64,000 bases of DNA from an uncultured Pelagibacteraceae bacterium (GCA_902560625.1 CACEMD010000001.1:124001-188000), one strand, 5' to 3'. Positions 53,022 to 61,803 are shown, numbered from the stretch's first letter. Notes: generated by a model not told the origin, from the letters alone. Made by a program: numbers and translations.

Positions 53022-54088
53022 AAATTGAAGGTAAAGAATATAGTACTATTTGGTTTGAAAATAATATTGTAAAAATTATTGATCAAACAAAACTTCCACA
53101 TCAATTTGTTATTAAAGATCTTAAAACAGTTAAAGATGTAATAAATGCAATTAAAGCAATGGAGGTAAGAGGTGCTCCACTAATAGGAGCCACGGCTGCT
53201 TATGGTTTGGTTCTTTCAATTATTGAAAATAACGATCAATCTTTTCTAAATAAATCTGCAAATAATTTAATTAATTCAAGGCCAACAGCAATTAACTTAA
53301 AATGGGCAGTGGATAGAATGATAAAAAAACTGTCAGGTGTAAATAGTGAAAAAATTTTACACATTGCTTTAAACGAAGCGAATAGCATTTGTGAAGAAGA
53401 TGTAAATTTTTGTAAAAATATCGGATTAAATGGCCTTAAGATAATTGAGGAAATTTATAATAAAAAAAAAGATACAGTTAATATTTTAACTCATTGCAAT
53501 GCTGGATGGCTTGCAACAATAAATTGGGGTACAGCAACCTCACCTATTTATCATGCACATAAAAAAGGTATCCCAGTTCATATTTGGGCTGATGAAACAA
53601 GACCAAGAAACCAAGGTGCTAATCTTACATCTTATGAGTTAAACGAAGAGGGAATTAAAAATACGATTATTGCTGACAACACTGGTGGAATTTTAATGCA
53701 AAGAGGGGAGGTTGATATGTGCATTGTTGGGACAGACAGAACGTTAGCTAGTGGAGATGTTTGTAATAAAGTTGGAACCTATTTAAAAGCTTTAGCTGCC
53801 CATGATAATAATATTCCTTTTTATGTTGCGCTACCTAGTTCAACAATTGATTGGAATATAAAAAAAGCTAAAGATATTCCTATAGAAGAAAGAAATTCTG
53901 AAGAGTTATCACAAATAGAAGGAATGGATGAAAATGGAAATTTTAAAAAAGTGAAAATTTATCCAAAAAAAAGTAAATCTTTAAATTTAGCTTTTGATGT
54001 AACTCCAGCTAAATATATAACCGCTTTAATTACAGAAAAAGGAATTTGCAACGCATCAGAAGAGGAGTTAAGTAAATTATTTAAATGA
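53018..54088 (+). CDS. mtnA: Methylthioribose-1-phosphate isomerase
   Basis: A 356-aa MtnA related to eIF2B. AMEVRGAPLIGATAAYGL, NILTHCNAGWLATINWGTATSPIYHAH (catalytic Cys in THCNAG), HIWADETRPRNQGANLTSYEL and MCIVGTDRTLASGDVCNKVGTYLKALAA (catalytic Asp) are all present. It converts methylthioribose 1-phosphate to methylthioribulose 1-phosphate. It overlaps mtnP and the next gene by 4 bases each. No mtnB, mtnC or mtnD homologue is seen nearby, which points to a non-classical downstream route. Confidence 0.96.
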   Translation: MKIEGKEYSTIWFENNIVKIIDQTKLPHQFVIKDLKTVKDVINAIKAMEVRGAPLIGATAAYGLVLSIIENNDQSFLNKSANNLINSRPTAINLKWAVDRMIKKLSGVNSEKILHIALNEANSICEEDVNFCKNIGLNGLKIIEEIYNKKKDTVNILTHCNAGWLATINWGTATSPIYHAHKKGIPVHIWADETRPRNQGANLTSYELNEEGIKNTIIADNTGGILMQRGEVDMCIVGTDRTLASGDVCNKVGTYLKALAAHDNNIPFYVALPSSTIDWNIKKAKDIPIEERNSEELSQIEGMDENGNFKKVKIYPKKSKSLNLAFDVTPAKYITALITEKGICNASEEELSKLFK

Positions 54089-54402
54089 ATCCACTAATTT
54101 TATCTTTAATTTGTTTAATTTTAGTTGCTATATCAGCAAATTTTTTAAATCTAATAAAAGAAAACAGAACCTTGTTGTACATTTCAACTATTCCATGCAT
54201 TTATATTATTATTTATGGAGTTTATTTAATTTTAGGTCCAGTAGATTTATATGAGGACGGTACCACAAATTTTTTTAATAAAAATCCTAAGGAAAAAGAT
54301 TTACCTATGGTGTTTATTATTCTTAAATTTTATCAGTATATTTTGATTTTAGTTGGAATTATATTTGGTTATATTTTTTACAAAAAAAGTAAAAAAAATT
54401 AA
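54085..54402 (+). CDS. Small membrane protein between mtnA and aldolase genes
   Basis: A 105-aa protein with three hydrophobic segments (about residues 3-24, 30-51 and 75-98) joined by a short acidic/Asn-rich loop (VDLYEDGTTNFFNKNPKEKDLP). It is coupled on both sides (ATGA at the start, TAATG at the end), so it is made together with the MTA enzymes. Family not recognised. It could help export a volatile or toxic product, but nothing in the sequence proves this. Confidence 0.65.
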   Translation: MNPLILSLICLILVAISANFLNLIKENRTLLYISTIPCIYIIIYGVYLILGPVDLYEDGTTNFFNKNPKEKDLPMVFIILKFYQYILILVGIIFGYIFYKKSKKN

Positions 54403-55031
54403 TGACAGAAGCAGAGCAAATAATTAAATATGCAAATATGTTGAATAGTGAAAAACTTTCAACATTAAGATCTGGTAATGTGTCCCTTAGGTATAAAAAT
54501 GGTTTTTTAATTACACCGTCAGGTGTTAAATACTCATTATTGAAGGTAGATGATATAGTTTTTGTATCTTTAGATGGAAAATTTGATGAAACAAAAAACA
54601 AACCATCATCTGAATGGAGATTTCACAAAGATATATATTCATCCAATAATGAAGCTAATGCAATAGTTCATGCACATTCGACTCACGCTACTGCTGTGTC
54701 TGCACACAATAAAGATGTACCTGCATTTCACTACATGGTTGCCTTAGCAGGTGGAAATGATTTGAAATGTGCAAAGTATGCAACTTTTGGAACACAAGAA
54801 TTGTCAGATAATATTATTAATGCTCTTAAAAATAGAAAAGCATGCTTAATGTCAAATCACGGCCAAGTAGCATTTGGAGATAACTTGGAACAAGCCTTTG
54901 AACTTGCTCAAGAAGTTGAAAATATTTGCCATCAATACATAAATGCAATAAAAATAGGAGAACCTAAGATTCTTTCATCAAGTGAAATGGATGTGATCCT
55001 AGAAAAAGTTAAAAATTATAAAAAAGGTTAA
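54402..55031 (+). CDS. Class II aldolase, probable methylthioribulose-1-phosphate aldolase
   Basis: A 209-aa class II aldolase/adducin-family enzyme. LRSGNVSLRYKNGFLITPSGVKYSLL, the zinc histidines in AIVHAHSTHATAVSAH (HxH), MSNHGQVAFGDNLEQAFELAQEVE and the C-terminal CHQY His are visible. Fuculose-phosphate aldolase-like enzymes of this size act as Ald2 in the MTA/DHAP shunt, cleaving methylthioribulose 1-phosphate to DHAP and methylthioacetaldehyde. The mtnP-mtnA context supports that. MtnB dehydratase is a relative, but its partner enzymes are absent here. Confidence 0.85.
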   Translation: MTEAEQIIKYANMLNSEKLSTLRSGNVSLRYKNGFLITPSGVKYSLLKVDDIVFVSLDGKFDETKNKPSSEWRFHKDIYSSNNEANAIVHAHSTHATAVSAHNKDVPAFHYMVALAGGNDLKCAKYATFGTQELSDNIINALKNRKACLMSNHGQVAFGDNLEQAFELAQEVENICHQYINAIKIGEPKILSSSEMDVILEKVKNYKKG

Positions 55032-55036
55032 CTTTT

Positions 55037-56077
55037 ATGATTAAAGTTGGTGAACATATTACCCTTGATTTAATAGGCACAGAGAAAGAATATGAACCAA
55101 AATTTTTCGAAAAACTAGTATATAAAATTGCAAAAAAAGCAAAGGTAACTGTTCTTGAAATTTCAAAATATAAATTTGAACCTCAAGGTTTTACTTTAGT
55201 AGCGTTATTGGCTGAATCTCATATAAGTTTCCATACTTTTCCTGAAAAAGGAATTATAAGTTTTGATTTTTTTACATGTGGAAAGGTTAACCCCAATGTT
55301 GCATTAGATATTTTAAAAAAAGATATTAAGCATTCAAGAATTGTTAAAAAAGAATTTAATAGAGATACAGTTGATTATTATGACGATATATACAGTTCTC
55401 CAGGATTAAAAAAATTTTATATTGTGAAAAATGTTCTTGAAGATTTTACATCTAAGGTTGGTCAACATATACAAATATTAGACTTAGAACAATTTGGTAA
55501 ATCTCTATTTATTGACAGTGAGCTTCAAGTTGCAGAAAAAGATGAGCATCTTTACAGCTCAACGTTCGTAAACTCCGGATTGAAATTAAACCCAGAAAAA
55601 ATTAACGCAGCAATTATCGGTGGAGGAGACGGTGGAGTTGCTAGAGAATGTATAAGTAAAGAATTTAATTATATTGATTGGTATGAACTAGACCCCCAGG
55701 TTGTTGAGGTCTGTGAAAAATATTTAAGCAAAGTGGGGCAGAAAGCGACTAAGAAAAATTCAATTAAATGTATTTGGGGAGATGCTTTTGAAAGTATTAA
55801 AAAGGTTGAAGATAATAGATATGATAAAATTTTTGTAGACCTTAATGATGATCAATATTGTATAGATTTAGCAGCAAAAAATATTAATTCTTTAAAGAGA
55901 ATTCTAAAATCAAATGGAACAATAACAGCTCAAGTAGGAAGTCAGGATAAAAAACCAAAACAGGTAAAAAAATGGCTTAATTTGTTCGAAAAAAACTTTG
56001 GGAATACATCTTTAGATAGAATTTATATTCCTAGCTTTGATTGTTCTTGGAATTTTGCATCATCACTAAATAAATAA
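55037..56077 (+). CDS. Fused AdoMet decarboxylase - spermidine synthase (SpeD-SpeE)
   Basis: A 346-aa fusion. Residues 1 to about 115 are a prokaryotic SpeD: LLAESHISFHTFPEKG contains the Ser that becomes the pyruvoyl group, and SFDFFTCGKVNP contains the catalytic Cys. Residues about 125-346 are a SpeE aminopropyltransferase: QILDLEQFGKSLFIDSELQVAEKDEHLYSS, IIGGGDGGVARECI and DKIFVDLNDDQYCID. The pair would make a triamine from AdoMet and a diamine and release methylthioadenosine, the substrate of the operon upstream. It starts 5 bases after the aldolase stop. Confidence 0.9.
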   Translation: MIKVGEHITLDLIGTEKEYEPKFFEKLVYKIAKKAKVTVLEISKYKFEPQGFTLVALLAESHISFHTFPEKGIISFDFFTCGKVNPNVALDILKKDIKHSRIVKKEFNRDTVDYYDDIYSSPGLKKFYIVKNVLEDFTSKVGQHIQILDLEQFGKSLFIDSELQVAEKDEHLYSSTFVNSGLKLNPEKINAAIIGGGDGGVARECISKEFNYIDWYELDPQVVEVCEKYLSKVGQKATKKNSIKCIWGDAFESIKKVEDNRYDKIFVDLNDDQYCIDLAAKNINSLKRILKSNGTITAQVGSQDKKPKQVKKWLNLFEKNFGNTSLDRIYIPSFDCSWNFASSLNK

Positions 56078-56134
56078 TTACTTTTTAAATCTTTAGTTTT
56101 GTGAAATACTTCTTAAAAAAATATTGGAGGGTAA

Positions 56135-56962
56135 ATGAATATTATTAAAAAATTCAGCTTAGGAATATTGATATCTTTATTTTTAACAATATCTGCTAAT
56201 GCTGATAAAATTAAAATCGGAACAGAAGGTGCTTATCCACCTTGGAATTCTAAAGACGCTTCAGGTAAGCTTATAGGTTTTGAAGTAGAGTTAGCATGGA
56301 CACTTTGCAGATACATCGGTGAACAGTGCGAGATAGTTGAACAAGATTGGGATGGAATGATACCTGCGCTAATTATGAGAAAATTTGATGCAATAATGGC
56401 AGGTATGTCAATTACTGCTGAAAGACAAAAAGCAATTAGTTTTTCACAAGGTTATGCTGATGAGGTTGCTTCTCTAGCTGTTATGAAAGGTTCAAGTCTT
56501 GAAGGTATGGATACACCAGCTGGAATAAACTTAACTAAGCCAAACACTGCAGCAAAAAAAGCATTAAAAACTCTTACTACAGCCTTAGCTGGAAAAACAG
56601 TTTGTGTACAGACAGCTACAATTCACCAAAACTTTTTAGACTCTGGTGATGTAGGAAAAGTAAATGTAAGAACTTACAAAACTCAGGATGAAGTTAATTT
56701 AGATCTTGCATCAGGTAGATGTGATGCTGCATTAGCTGCTGCAGTAGCGTTCAGTGATTATGCAGAAAAATCTGGTAAACCAGTCGTTTTAGTCGGACCA
56801 ACTTTTTCAGGTGGTGCGTTTGGTAATGGCGTGGGTGTAGGTATCAGAAAAGATGATACAGAACTTTTAAATGCCTTTAACAAAGCAATCGATAAAGCGA
56901 GAAAGAACGGAGACATTAGTAGAATTGCTACTAAATGGTTTGGTTTTGACGCATCTATGTAA
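56135..56962 (+). CDS. occT: Polar amino-acid ABC transporter substrate-binding protein (OccT-like)
   Basis: A 275-aa periplasmic protein with a signal peptide ending SANA. KIKIGTEGAYPPWNSKDASGKLIGFEVELAWTLCRYIGEQCEIVEQDWDGMIPALIMRKFDAIMAGMSITAERQKAISFS is the classic start of the family. It resembles octopine/nopaline and basic amino-acid binders. A strong GGAGG ribosome site precedes it. A hairpin follows, then two permease genes. The ligand (basic amino acid, ectoine-like or opine-like compound) cannot be fixed. Confidence 0.9.
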   Translation: MNIIKKFSLGILISLFLTISANADKIKIGTEGAYPPWNSKDASGKLIGFEVELAWTLCRYIGEQCEIVEQDWDGMIPALIMRKFDAIMAGMSITAERQKAISFSQGYADEVASLAVMKGSSLEGMDTPAGINLTKPNTAAKKALKTLTTALAGKTVCVQTATIHQNFLDSGDVGKVNVRTYKTQDEVNLDLASGRCDAALAAAVAFSDYAEKSGKPVVLVGPTFSGGAFGNGVGVGIRKDDTELLNAFNKAIDKARKNGDISRIATKWFGFDASM

Positions 56963-56975
56963 TTAATTTTAGATT

Positions 56976-57000
56976 TGGCGACTATAATATATAGTCGCCA
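56976..57000 (+). terminator. 10-bp hairpin between binding-protein and permease genes
   Basis: TGGCGACTAT pairs perfectly with ATAGTCGCCA around a 5-base loop, ending 6 bases before the permease start. No T-run follows. It probably adjusts the binding-protein to permease ratio by stabilising the upstream mRNA end or by partial termination, and it could also affect initiation of the permease. Confidence 0.7.
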
Positions 57001-57006
57001 GTCTGT

Positions 57007-57699
57007 ATGGAACTTCTAGCATTTGGAAAAACTGGTTGGGGTGATGAATTATTTATTGCCACTCTAATGACTGTAGCTGTTTCAATAACAGCAATGTTTA
57101 TAGGTTTTCTTTTTGCACTTATATTTACTCCACTTAAACTCTCTAAAAATAAATTTTTTAATCTTATAGGTAATTCTTACACAACAATAATAAGAGGAGT
57201 GCCAGAATTATTAGTAATTTATTTATTTTTTTTTGGTGGAAGTGGAGCAGTTATGTATGTTGCTTCTATATTTGGGTATAATGAATATATTGAAATTAAT
57301 GCATTTATAACAGGATCTTTTGCTATTGGCATTATATCTGGTGCTTATTCAACAGAAGTTTTTAGAGGAGCAATTCAATCAATAGACAAAGGTCAATTTG
57401 AAGCATCTCAGGTTTTAGGACTTAAAAGATTTGTTTATTTTTTTAGAGTAATCATGCCTCAAATGTTAAGATTAGCAATTCCAAATTTAAGTAATGTTTG
57501 GCAAATAACTTTGAAAGATACATCACTTATTTCCGTAACAGGCTTGGTTGAAATAATGAGGCAATCTTACATTGCAGCTGGATCAACAAGAGATCCACTG
57601 TTTTTTTATTCTTTTGCTGCAGTTTTATATTTATTGCTAACATATTTAAGCATGAAATTGATTAACAGATTAGAAATTAAATATAGTAGGGGTTTTTAA
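57007..57699 (+). CDS. occQ: Polar amino-acid ABC transporter permease (OccQ-like)
   Basis: A 230-aa HisMQ-type permease with about five spans. GNSYTTIIRGVPELLVIYLFFF near residue 55 and the EAA loop GQFEASQVLGLKRFVYFFRVIMPQMLRLAIPNLSNVWQITLKDTSLISVTGL near 130 are characteristic. It pairs with the next gene to form the membrane channel. It lies 44 bases after the binding-protein gene, with a hairpin in the gap. Confidence 0.93.
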   Translation: MELLAFGKTGWGDELFIATLMTVAVSITAMFIGFLFALIFTPLKLSKNKFFNLIGNSYTTIIRGVPELLVIYLFFFGGSGAVMYVASIFGYNEYIEINAFITGSFAIGIISGAYSTEVFRGAIQSIDKGQFEASQVLGLKRFVYFFRVIMPQMLRLAIPNLSNVWQITLKDTSLISVTGLVEIMRQSYIAAGSTRDPLFFYSFAAVLYLLLTYLSMKLINRLEIKYSRGF

Positions 57700-58370
57700 T
57701 GGATTTTGAATTAATGGTTAACAGTTTTCCAAAATTACTTAATGCAACAGCTATCACATTAAAATTATTATCTGCATCATTATTTTTTGGATTATTAATT
57801 GGACTTCTATTTGCAGTTTTAAGAATTAGCAAAAATCCAATAATAAATAAATTTGCTTATGGCTACTCCTACGTATTTAGAGGAACACCTCTTTTGGTAC
57901 AAATTTTTATAATTTATTTTGGATTAGGTCAGATAGAATATTTAAGAACAACAGTATTGTGGGTGATATTAAAAGAACCATACTGGTGCGCCATAATTGC
58001 CTTCGCACTTAACACTGGCGCTTACACTTCTGAAATTTTACGATCTGCGTTTCAAACAATAAAACCAGGTTTTATTGAGGCAGGAAAAAGTCTTGGTATT
58101 TCAAATAAAATAATTTTTTATAGAATTCAAATACCAATAGCAATCAGACAATCTTTGCCAGCGTATGGAAATGAGATAATTTTAATGCTTAAAGGCACAT
58201 CCTTGGCAAGTACAGTGACATTAATGGATTTAACAGGTGTTGCAAAATATATTATATCAACAACATTTAAACCTATCGAGGTATTTATTGTAGCCGGAAG
58301 TATTTATTTATTTATGACTTTTTTAATACACAATTTAATAAAATTTTTGGAAAAAAAATATAGTTTTTAA
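57699..58370 (+). CDS. occM: Polar amino-acid ABC transporter permease (OccM-like)
   Basis: A 223-aa HisMQ-type permease. YSYVFRGTPLLVQIFIIYFGLGQ, FALNTGAYTSEILRSAFQTIKPGFIEAGKSLGISNKIIFYRIQIPIAIRQSLPAYGNEIILMLKGTSLASTVTLMDL are diagnostic. It starts on the stop of the first permease. No ATP-binding gene follows; a converging unrelated gene begins instead, so an ATPase encoded elsewhere must serve this transporter. Confidence 0.93.
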   Translation: MDFELMVNSFPKLLNATAITLKLLSASLFFGLLIGLLFAVLRISKNPIINKFAYGYSYVFRGTPLLVQIFIIYFGLGQIEYLRTTVLWVILKEPYWCAIIAFALNTGAYTSEILRSAFQTIKPGFIEAGKSLGISNKIIFYRIQIPIAIRQSLPAYGNEIILMLKGTSLASTVTLMDLTGVAKYIISTTFKPIEVFIVAGSIYLFMTFLIHNLIKFLEKKYSF

Positions 58371-58756
58371 TATTTTGTATATTCTTTAATTTCTTTAATT
58401 TTTGAGCCTGTATGATTATTTATTTCTAATTTAATTTTTCCTCTCTCATCATTTAAAAAATGAATATCTCTTGAGGTTTTGATGAATTTTTCTCCAAAGT
58501 CTAAATTTTTTTCACACAATCTTTTTTCATTTTCAATGTTCCAAAGTTTAGCGTTTATTTCCTTTAAAGATTTGAAAAGATTCTCAATTTTATCATCAAT
58601 TTGCACATTTTTTTCAAATTCATTCTTTAAAATGACATATTCGTCATTTATAAATTTAATTTTATCAAGATCTTTAATGTTATTTTTTTTAATTTCTAAA
58701 ATAGATATTTTATCTAAAAGCTCACCTACAGATACTTCAACAAGAATTTTATTCAT
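58367..58756 (-). CDS. DUF6165 family protein
   Basis: A 129-aa hydrophilic, largely helical protein. KILVEVSVGELLDKISILEIKKNNIKD at the start, INAKLWNIENEKRLCE in the middle and KFIKTSRDIHFLNDERGKIKLEINNHTGSKIKEIKEY at the end fit DUF6165, often found beside glycosyltransferase genes. Function unknown. It diverges from the GT9 gene at 58789, consistent with a role in surface glycan work. Confidence 0.82.
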   Translation of the reverse strand: MNKILVEVSVGELLDKISILEIKKNNIKDLDKIKFINDEYVILKNEFEKNVQIDDKIENLFKSLKEINAKLWNIENEKRLCEKNLDFGEKFIKTSRDIHFLNDERGKIKLEINNHTGSKIKEIKEYTKY

Positions 58757-58788
58757 AAAAATATATAGTATGTTAAATTGTTAAAAAT

Positions 58789-59724
58789 ATGTCCAACATT
58801 TTAATTATTAAACATGGTTCTCTAGGTGATATTGCCCAAGCTTGTGGTGCAATTCAAGATATTTCTGAGAATCACAAAAATGATGAAATCTATTTAATGA
58901 CAACCAAACCTTTTGTAGATCTCTTTAAAAAAAACCCCTTAATTAAGGAGGTAATTTTAGACAAAAGACTATCAAGATTTAATGTTTTTTATTTATATTC
59001 ATTGATGCGCAAACTAAAGAAATTAAAATTTTCAAAAGTTTATGATTTACAAAATTCGTCTAGAACTAACTTTTATAAGAAAATATTATTTCCAAATTCT
59101 GATTGTAACACCTGGTCTTCGTCTATAACAACATTACCTATTGAAAACTCAAAGAAAGAATTTGATAAACAACCAGTACTAGATAGATTTGATCACCAAC
59201 TTAAAACATCCGGCGTTAATACTAAAAATACTTTATCACCAGATTTTACTTGGAGTTGTGAAAATATTGAAAGTATAATTAGGGAGTTTAACTTAAAAAA
59301 ATATATTCTTTTATTTCCTTTTTGTTCACCACATCTAACTGCAAAAAAGTGGCCTTATTTTAATGAATTGATAAAAATTATTAAAAATAAACATAATGAT
59401 AATTATAAAATTTTAATTGCTCCTGGACCAAATGAAATTAGAGAGTCTAAACAAATAGATGCTCTCTGCATTTTAAATGATGGAAGAGCATTGAATATTT
59501 CAGAATTATCTTCGTTAATTAAAAATAGCTCTTTTGTGATCGCAAACGATACTGGCCCAGCGCATATGGCAGCTCACCTAGGTGCCAAAGGAATTACTTT
59601 ATTTGGATCTCATACAACTGCACATAAGGTAAGTATTGAGAGAAAAGATTTCAAACCAATACAAGTAAATGATTTATCTAAGTTAAGTGCAGAAAAAGTG
59701 TTTGAAAAAATAAAAATCGATTAA
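58789..59724 (+). CDS. Glycosyltransferase family 9 (heptosyltransferase-like)
   Basis: A 311-aa GT9 protein. ILIIKHGSLGDIAQACGAIQDI at the start is the standard GT9 opening. KVYDLQNSSRTNFYKKIL, LLFPFCSPHLTAKKWPYFNELI and FVIANDTGPAHMAAHLGAKGITLFGSHT (donor-binding site with the D-TGxxHxA motif) complete it. Family members add heptose or related sugars to lipopolysaccharide core. The exact sugar in this organism is uncertain. The stop interlocks with the next gene via TTAA. Confidence 0.9.
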   Translation: MSNILIIKHGSLGDIAQACGAIQDISENHKNDEIYLMTTKPFVDLFKKNPLIKEVILDKRLSRFNVFYLYSLMRKLKKLKFSKVYDLQNSSRTNFYKKILFPNSDCNTWSSSITTLPIENSKKEFDKQPVLDRFDHQLKTSGVNTKNTLSPDFTWSCENIESIIREFNLKKYILLFPFCSPHLTAKKWPYFNELIKIIKNKHNDNYKILIAPGPNEIRESKQIDALCILNDGRALNISELSSLIKNSSFVIANDTGPAHMAAHLGAKGITLFGSHTTAHKVSIERKDFKPIQVNDLSKLSAEKVFEKIKID

Positions 59725-60134
59725 ATATAAATTTTATCAGCTAAACCGTAACATAAAATAGCACTAAGTATTGTAAATACTAAAGGTGCGATAACACCCT
59801 CGTTAGAGTCAGTTTTCATTCCAGTTTTATCTATTTTAATAGAATAAGTATTTACAAGAAATATACAAAGGTTTTGTATGAATACTAGATTGAAAAACCC
59901 CCAAGTACCTTCAACACCATTAGGTCTTACAAGCATTATATAAATTGCCATTAATACTGCACCAAGGAATAGAGCTCCAGCCATTCTCATGATGGTAGAG
60001 GCGGTTTCATCAATTTGAAACCTTTCTCTAAATTTTTTTGTTCCTACGATTAATTGAAAAGCATAAACACCAGTTCCAATAAAGTGAACTAAAAATATTA
60101 TTAAATAAAAAATTCCATTAAATTTTTCAATCAT
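59721..60134 (-). CDS. Four-span membrane protein, unknown
   Basis: A 137-aa protein from the ATG at 60134; the track start is a TTG. Four hydrophobic segments (near residues 6-27, 47-68, 80-96 and 114-133), with conserved-looking FHIGTG-like LVHFIGTGVYAFQL and RMAGALFLGAVLMAIYIMLVRPNG between them. It resembles small DUF-type integral membrane proteins but I cannot name a family. It follows the GT4 gene on the same strand after 9 bases. Confidence 0.65.
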   Translation of the reverse strand: MIEKFNGIFYLIIFLVHFIGTGVYAFQLIVGTKKFRERFQIDETASTIMRMAGALFLGAVLMAIYIMLVRPNGVEGTWGFFNLVFIQNLCIFLVNTYSIKIDKTGMKTDSNEGVIAPLVFTILSAILCYGLADKIYI

Positions 60135-60143
60135 CAAAAAACT

Positions 60144-61226
60144 TTACAAGATTCTTTTATAATCTTCAATAATCTTATTCCAATGAAACCTTTGTGAATT
60201 TTCTTTGGCGGTTTTACCGAGCTCTTTATACTTGTCATTTTGCAAAAGTTGATTAATTGACGCATAAATACTTTCAAGATTATTTCCATCACATATAAGT
60301 CCTGTTTTTTCATGGATTATTGCATCTGATGCTCCACCGTCTTTACCACCAATAGATGGAATTCCATATTGTGCAGCTTCAACAAATGCTATTCCAAATC
60401 CTTCTACTGAATTTTTATGTATAACTGATGGCATTATAAAAATATTAGATTTAGCCACTAATGCATTTTTTAGGTCATTTGAAATATTTTTTAAAAACAA
60501 CACATGCTTATTTAACTTTAATTCTTTAACTAATCTTTTTAGATTTTCCTCCTCTTCACCATATCCGATACAAATATAAATAATATCAGGATAAATTTCC
60601 TTGAGATTTCTAAGAGCCATTATCACTTTCTCATGATTTTTTCGTTTATCAAACCTTGATACAGTAATTAATCTCTTGGATTTATGTTTTAATAATTTTT
60701 CAGCTTCATCAAAATACTTATTCGGTATTTTGCTTATTGGATCTACTCCAGGATTAATAACTATTATTTTATCTTCTTTAACACCAAGATTAGTAGCTAA
60801 TTTTTTTGTAAATCTTGAATTTGATATAACAAAATCAACATTGTTTAAAACTTTAAGTACTCTTTTATTCATTATTGAGCTTATGGGATGATTAATTTCT
60901 TTAGAATGAATTAAACAGATTTTTTTTTTTTCTGATTTAATTAATTCTAAACTTTTCCAATGATCTCCGATAATACAACTAATATTTTTATTTTCTTTTA
61001 TGTATTCATTCACTAAATACGATTTTCTATATTTTCTAATTATTTTTGGTCCATCTATTCTTTGTATTGTAAAGTTAACCTTTTCATCAAAATCAATATG
61101 TTTTTCGTGGTACTCAGCAAAAACTTTAACAATGTCTAATGTTGCTAATGATTTAGTTAAACCCCACATTAGATTCTGCATGCCACCTATCTCAGGAGGA
61201 AATGATCTTGTAATTACTAAATACAT
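60144..61226 (-). CDS. Glycosyltransferase family 4
   Basis: A 360-aa GT-B enzyme. The acceptor side shows ITRSFPPEIGGMQNLMWGLTKSLA. The donor half has VINPGVDPISKIPNKYF, RLITVSRFDKRKNHEKVIMALRNL (typical GT4 start of the second domain) and FIMPSVIHKNSVEGFGIAFVEAAQYGIPSIGGKDGGASDAI (the EGFGIxxxEA motif). It adds a sugar to a glycan or lipid carrier. It overlaps the upstream redoxin gene by one base. Confidence 0.92.
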   Translation of the reverse strand: MYLVITRSFPPEIGGMQNLMWGLTKSLATLDIVKVFAEYHEKHIDFDEKVNFTIQRIDGPKIIRKYRKSYLVNEYIKENKNISCIIGDHWKSLELIKSEKKKICLIHSKEINHPISSIMNKRVLKVLNNVDFVISNSRFTKKLATNLGVKEDKIIVINPGVDPISKIPNKYFDEAEKLLKHKSKRLITVSRFDKRKNHEKVIMALRNLKEIYPDIIYICIGYGEEEENLKRLVKELKLNKHVLFLKNISNDLKNALVAKSNIFIMPSVIHKNSVEGFGIAFVEAAQYGIPSIGGKDGGASDAIIHEKTGLICDGNNLESIYASINQLLQNDKYKELGKTAKENSQRFHWNKIIEDYKRIL

Positions 61227-61783
61227 TAGTTTTCAATCCATTTAATATTACAACCCATGCTTGGAATTTGATCTTTTGGACCCATTCCAGATTTAGAAAT
61301 TTCTAACATAGCTTTCATTAAATCACTTTCACCATTTTTAATCGGGTTTAAATCTTTTAATTCTCTAATTCTACCTCGATATTGAAGTTCGAGATTACCA
61401 TTATACCCAAAAAAATCTGGAGTGCACACAGCACCAAATCTTTTTGCAATTTCTTGTGTTTCATCATGTAGATATGGAAAAGTGAATTCATTTTCATTTG
61501 AAAATTTGATCATTTTTTCAAATGAGTCCTCTGGATAGTTAATTACATCATTAGAACAAATTGCAACGGAATTAACACCTTTTTTTTTTAAATTATTGCA
61601 ATCTTCAACAATATTTTTGATAACTGCTTTTACATAAGGACAATGATTACAAATGAACATGATTATTGTTCCATTTTCGCCCTTAACATCGTCTAAACTT
61701 AAAATTTTGTTATCAGTTGATTTAAGTTTAAAATTTTCAGCTTTTTTACCAAAATCGCATATTGGTGTTTTTGTAAGTGACAT
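61226..61783 (-). CDS. Thioredoxin-fold redoxin (AhpC/TSA-like, PRX_like1)
   Basis: A 185-aa protein with a thioredoxin fold. The active region is IIMFICNHCPYVKAVIKNIVEDC, followed by GVNSVAICSNDVINYPEDSFEKMIKF, FPYLHDETQEIAKRFGAVCTPDFFGYN, and RIRELKDLNP near the end. This is the pattern of the PRX_like1 group, with CNHCPYV in place of a CxxC. It is probably a thiol-dependent oxidoreductase or peroxidase. It diverges from the gamma-carbonic anhydrase-like gene. Confidence 0.86.
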   Translation of the reverse strand: MSLTKTPICDFGKKAENFKLKSTDNKILSLDDVKGENGTIIMFICNHCPYVKAVIKNIVEDCNNLKKKGVNSVAICSNDVINYPEDSFEKMIKFSNENEFTFPYLHDETQEIAKRFGAVCTPDFFGYNGNLELQYRGRIRELKDLNPIKNGESDLMKAMLEISKSGMGPKDQIPSMGCNIKWIEN

Positions 61784-61803
61784 GTTAAAACAATATATAA
61801 ATT

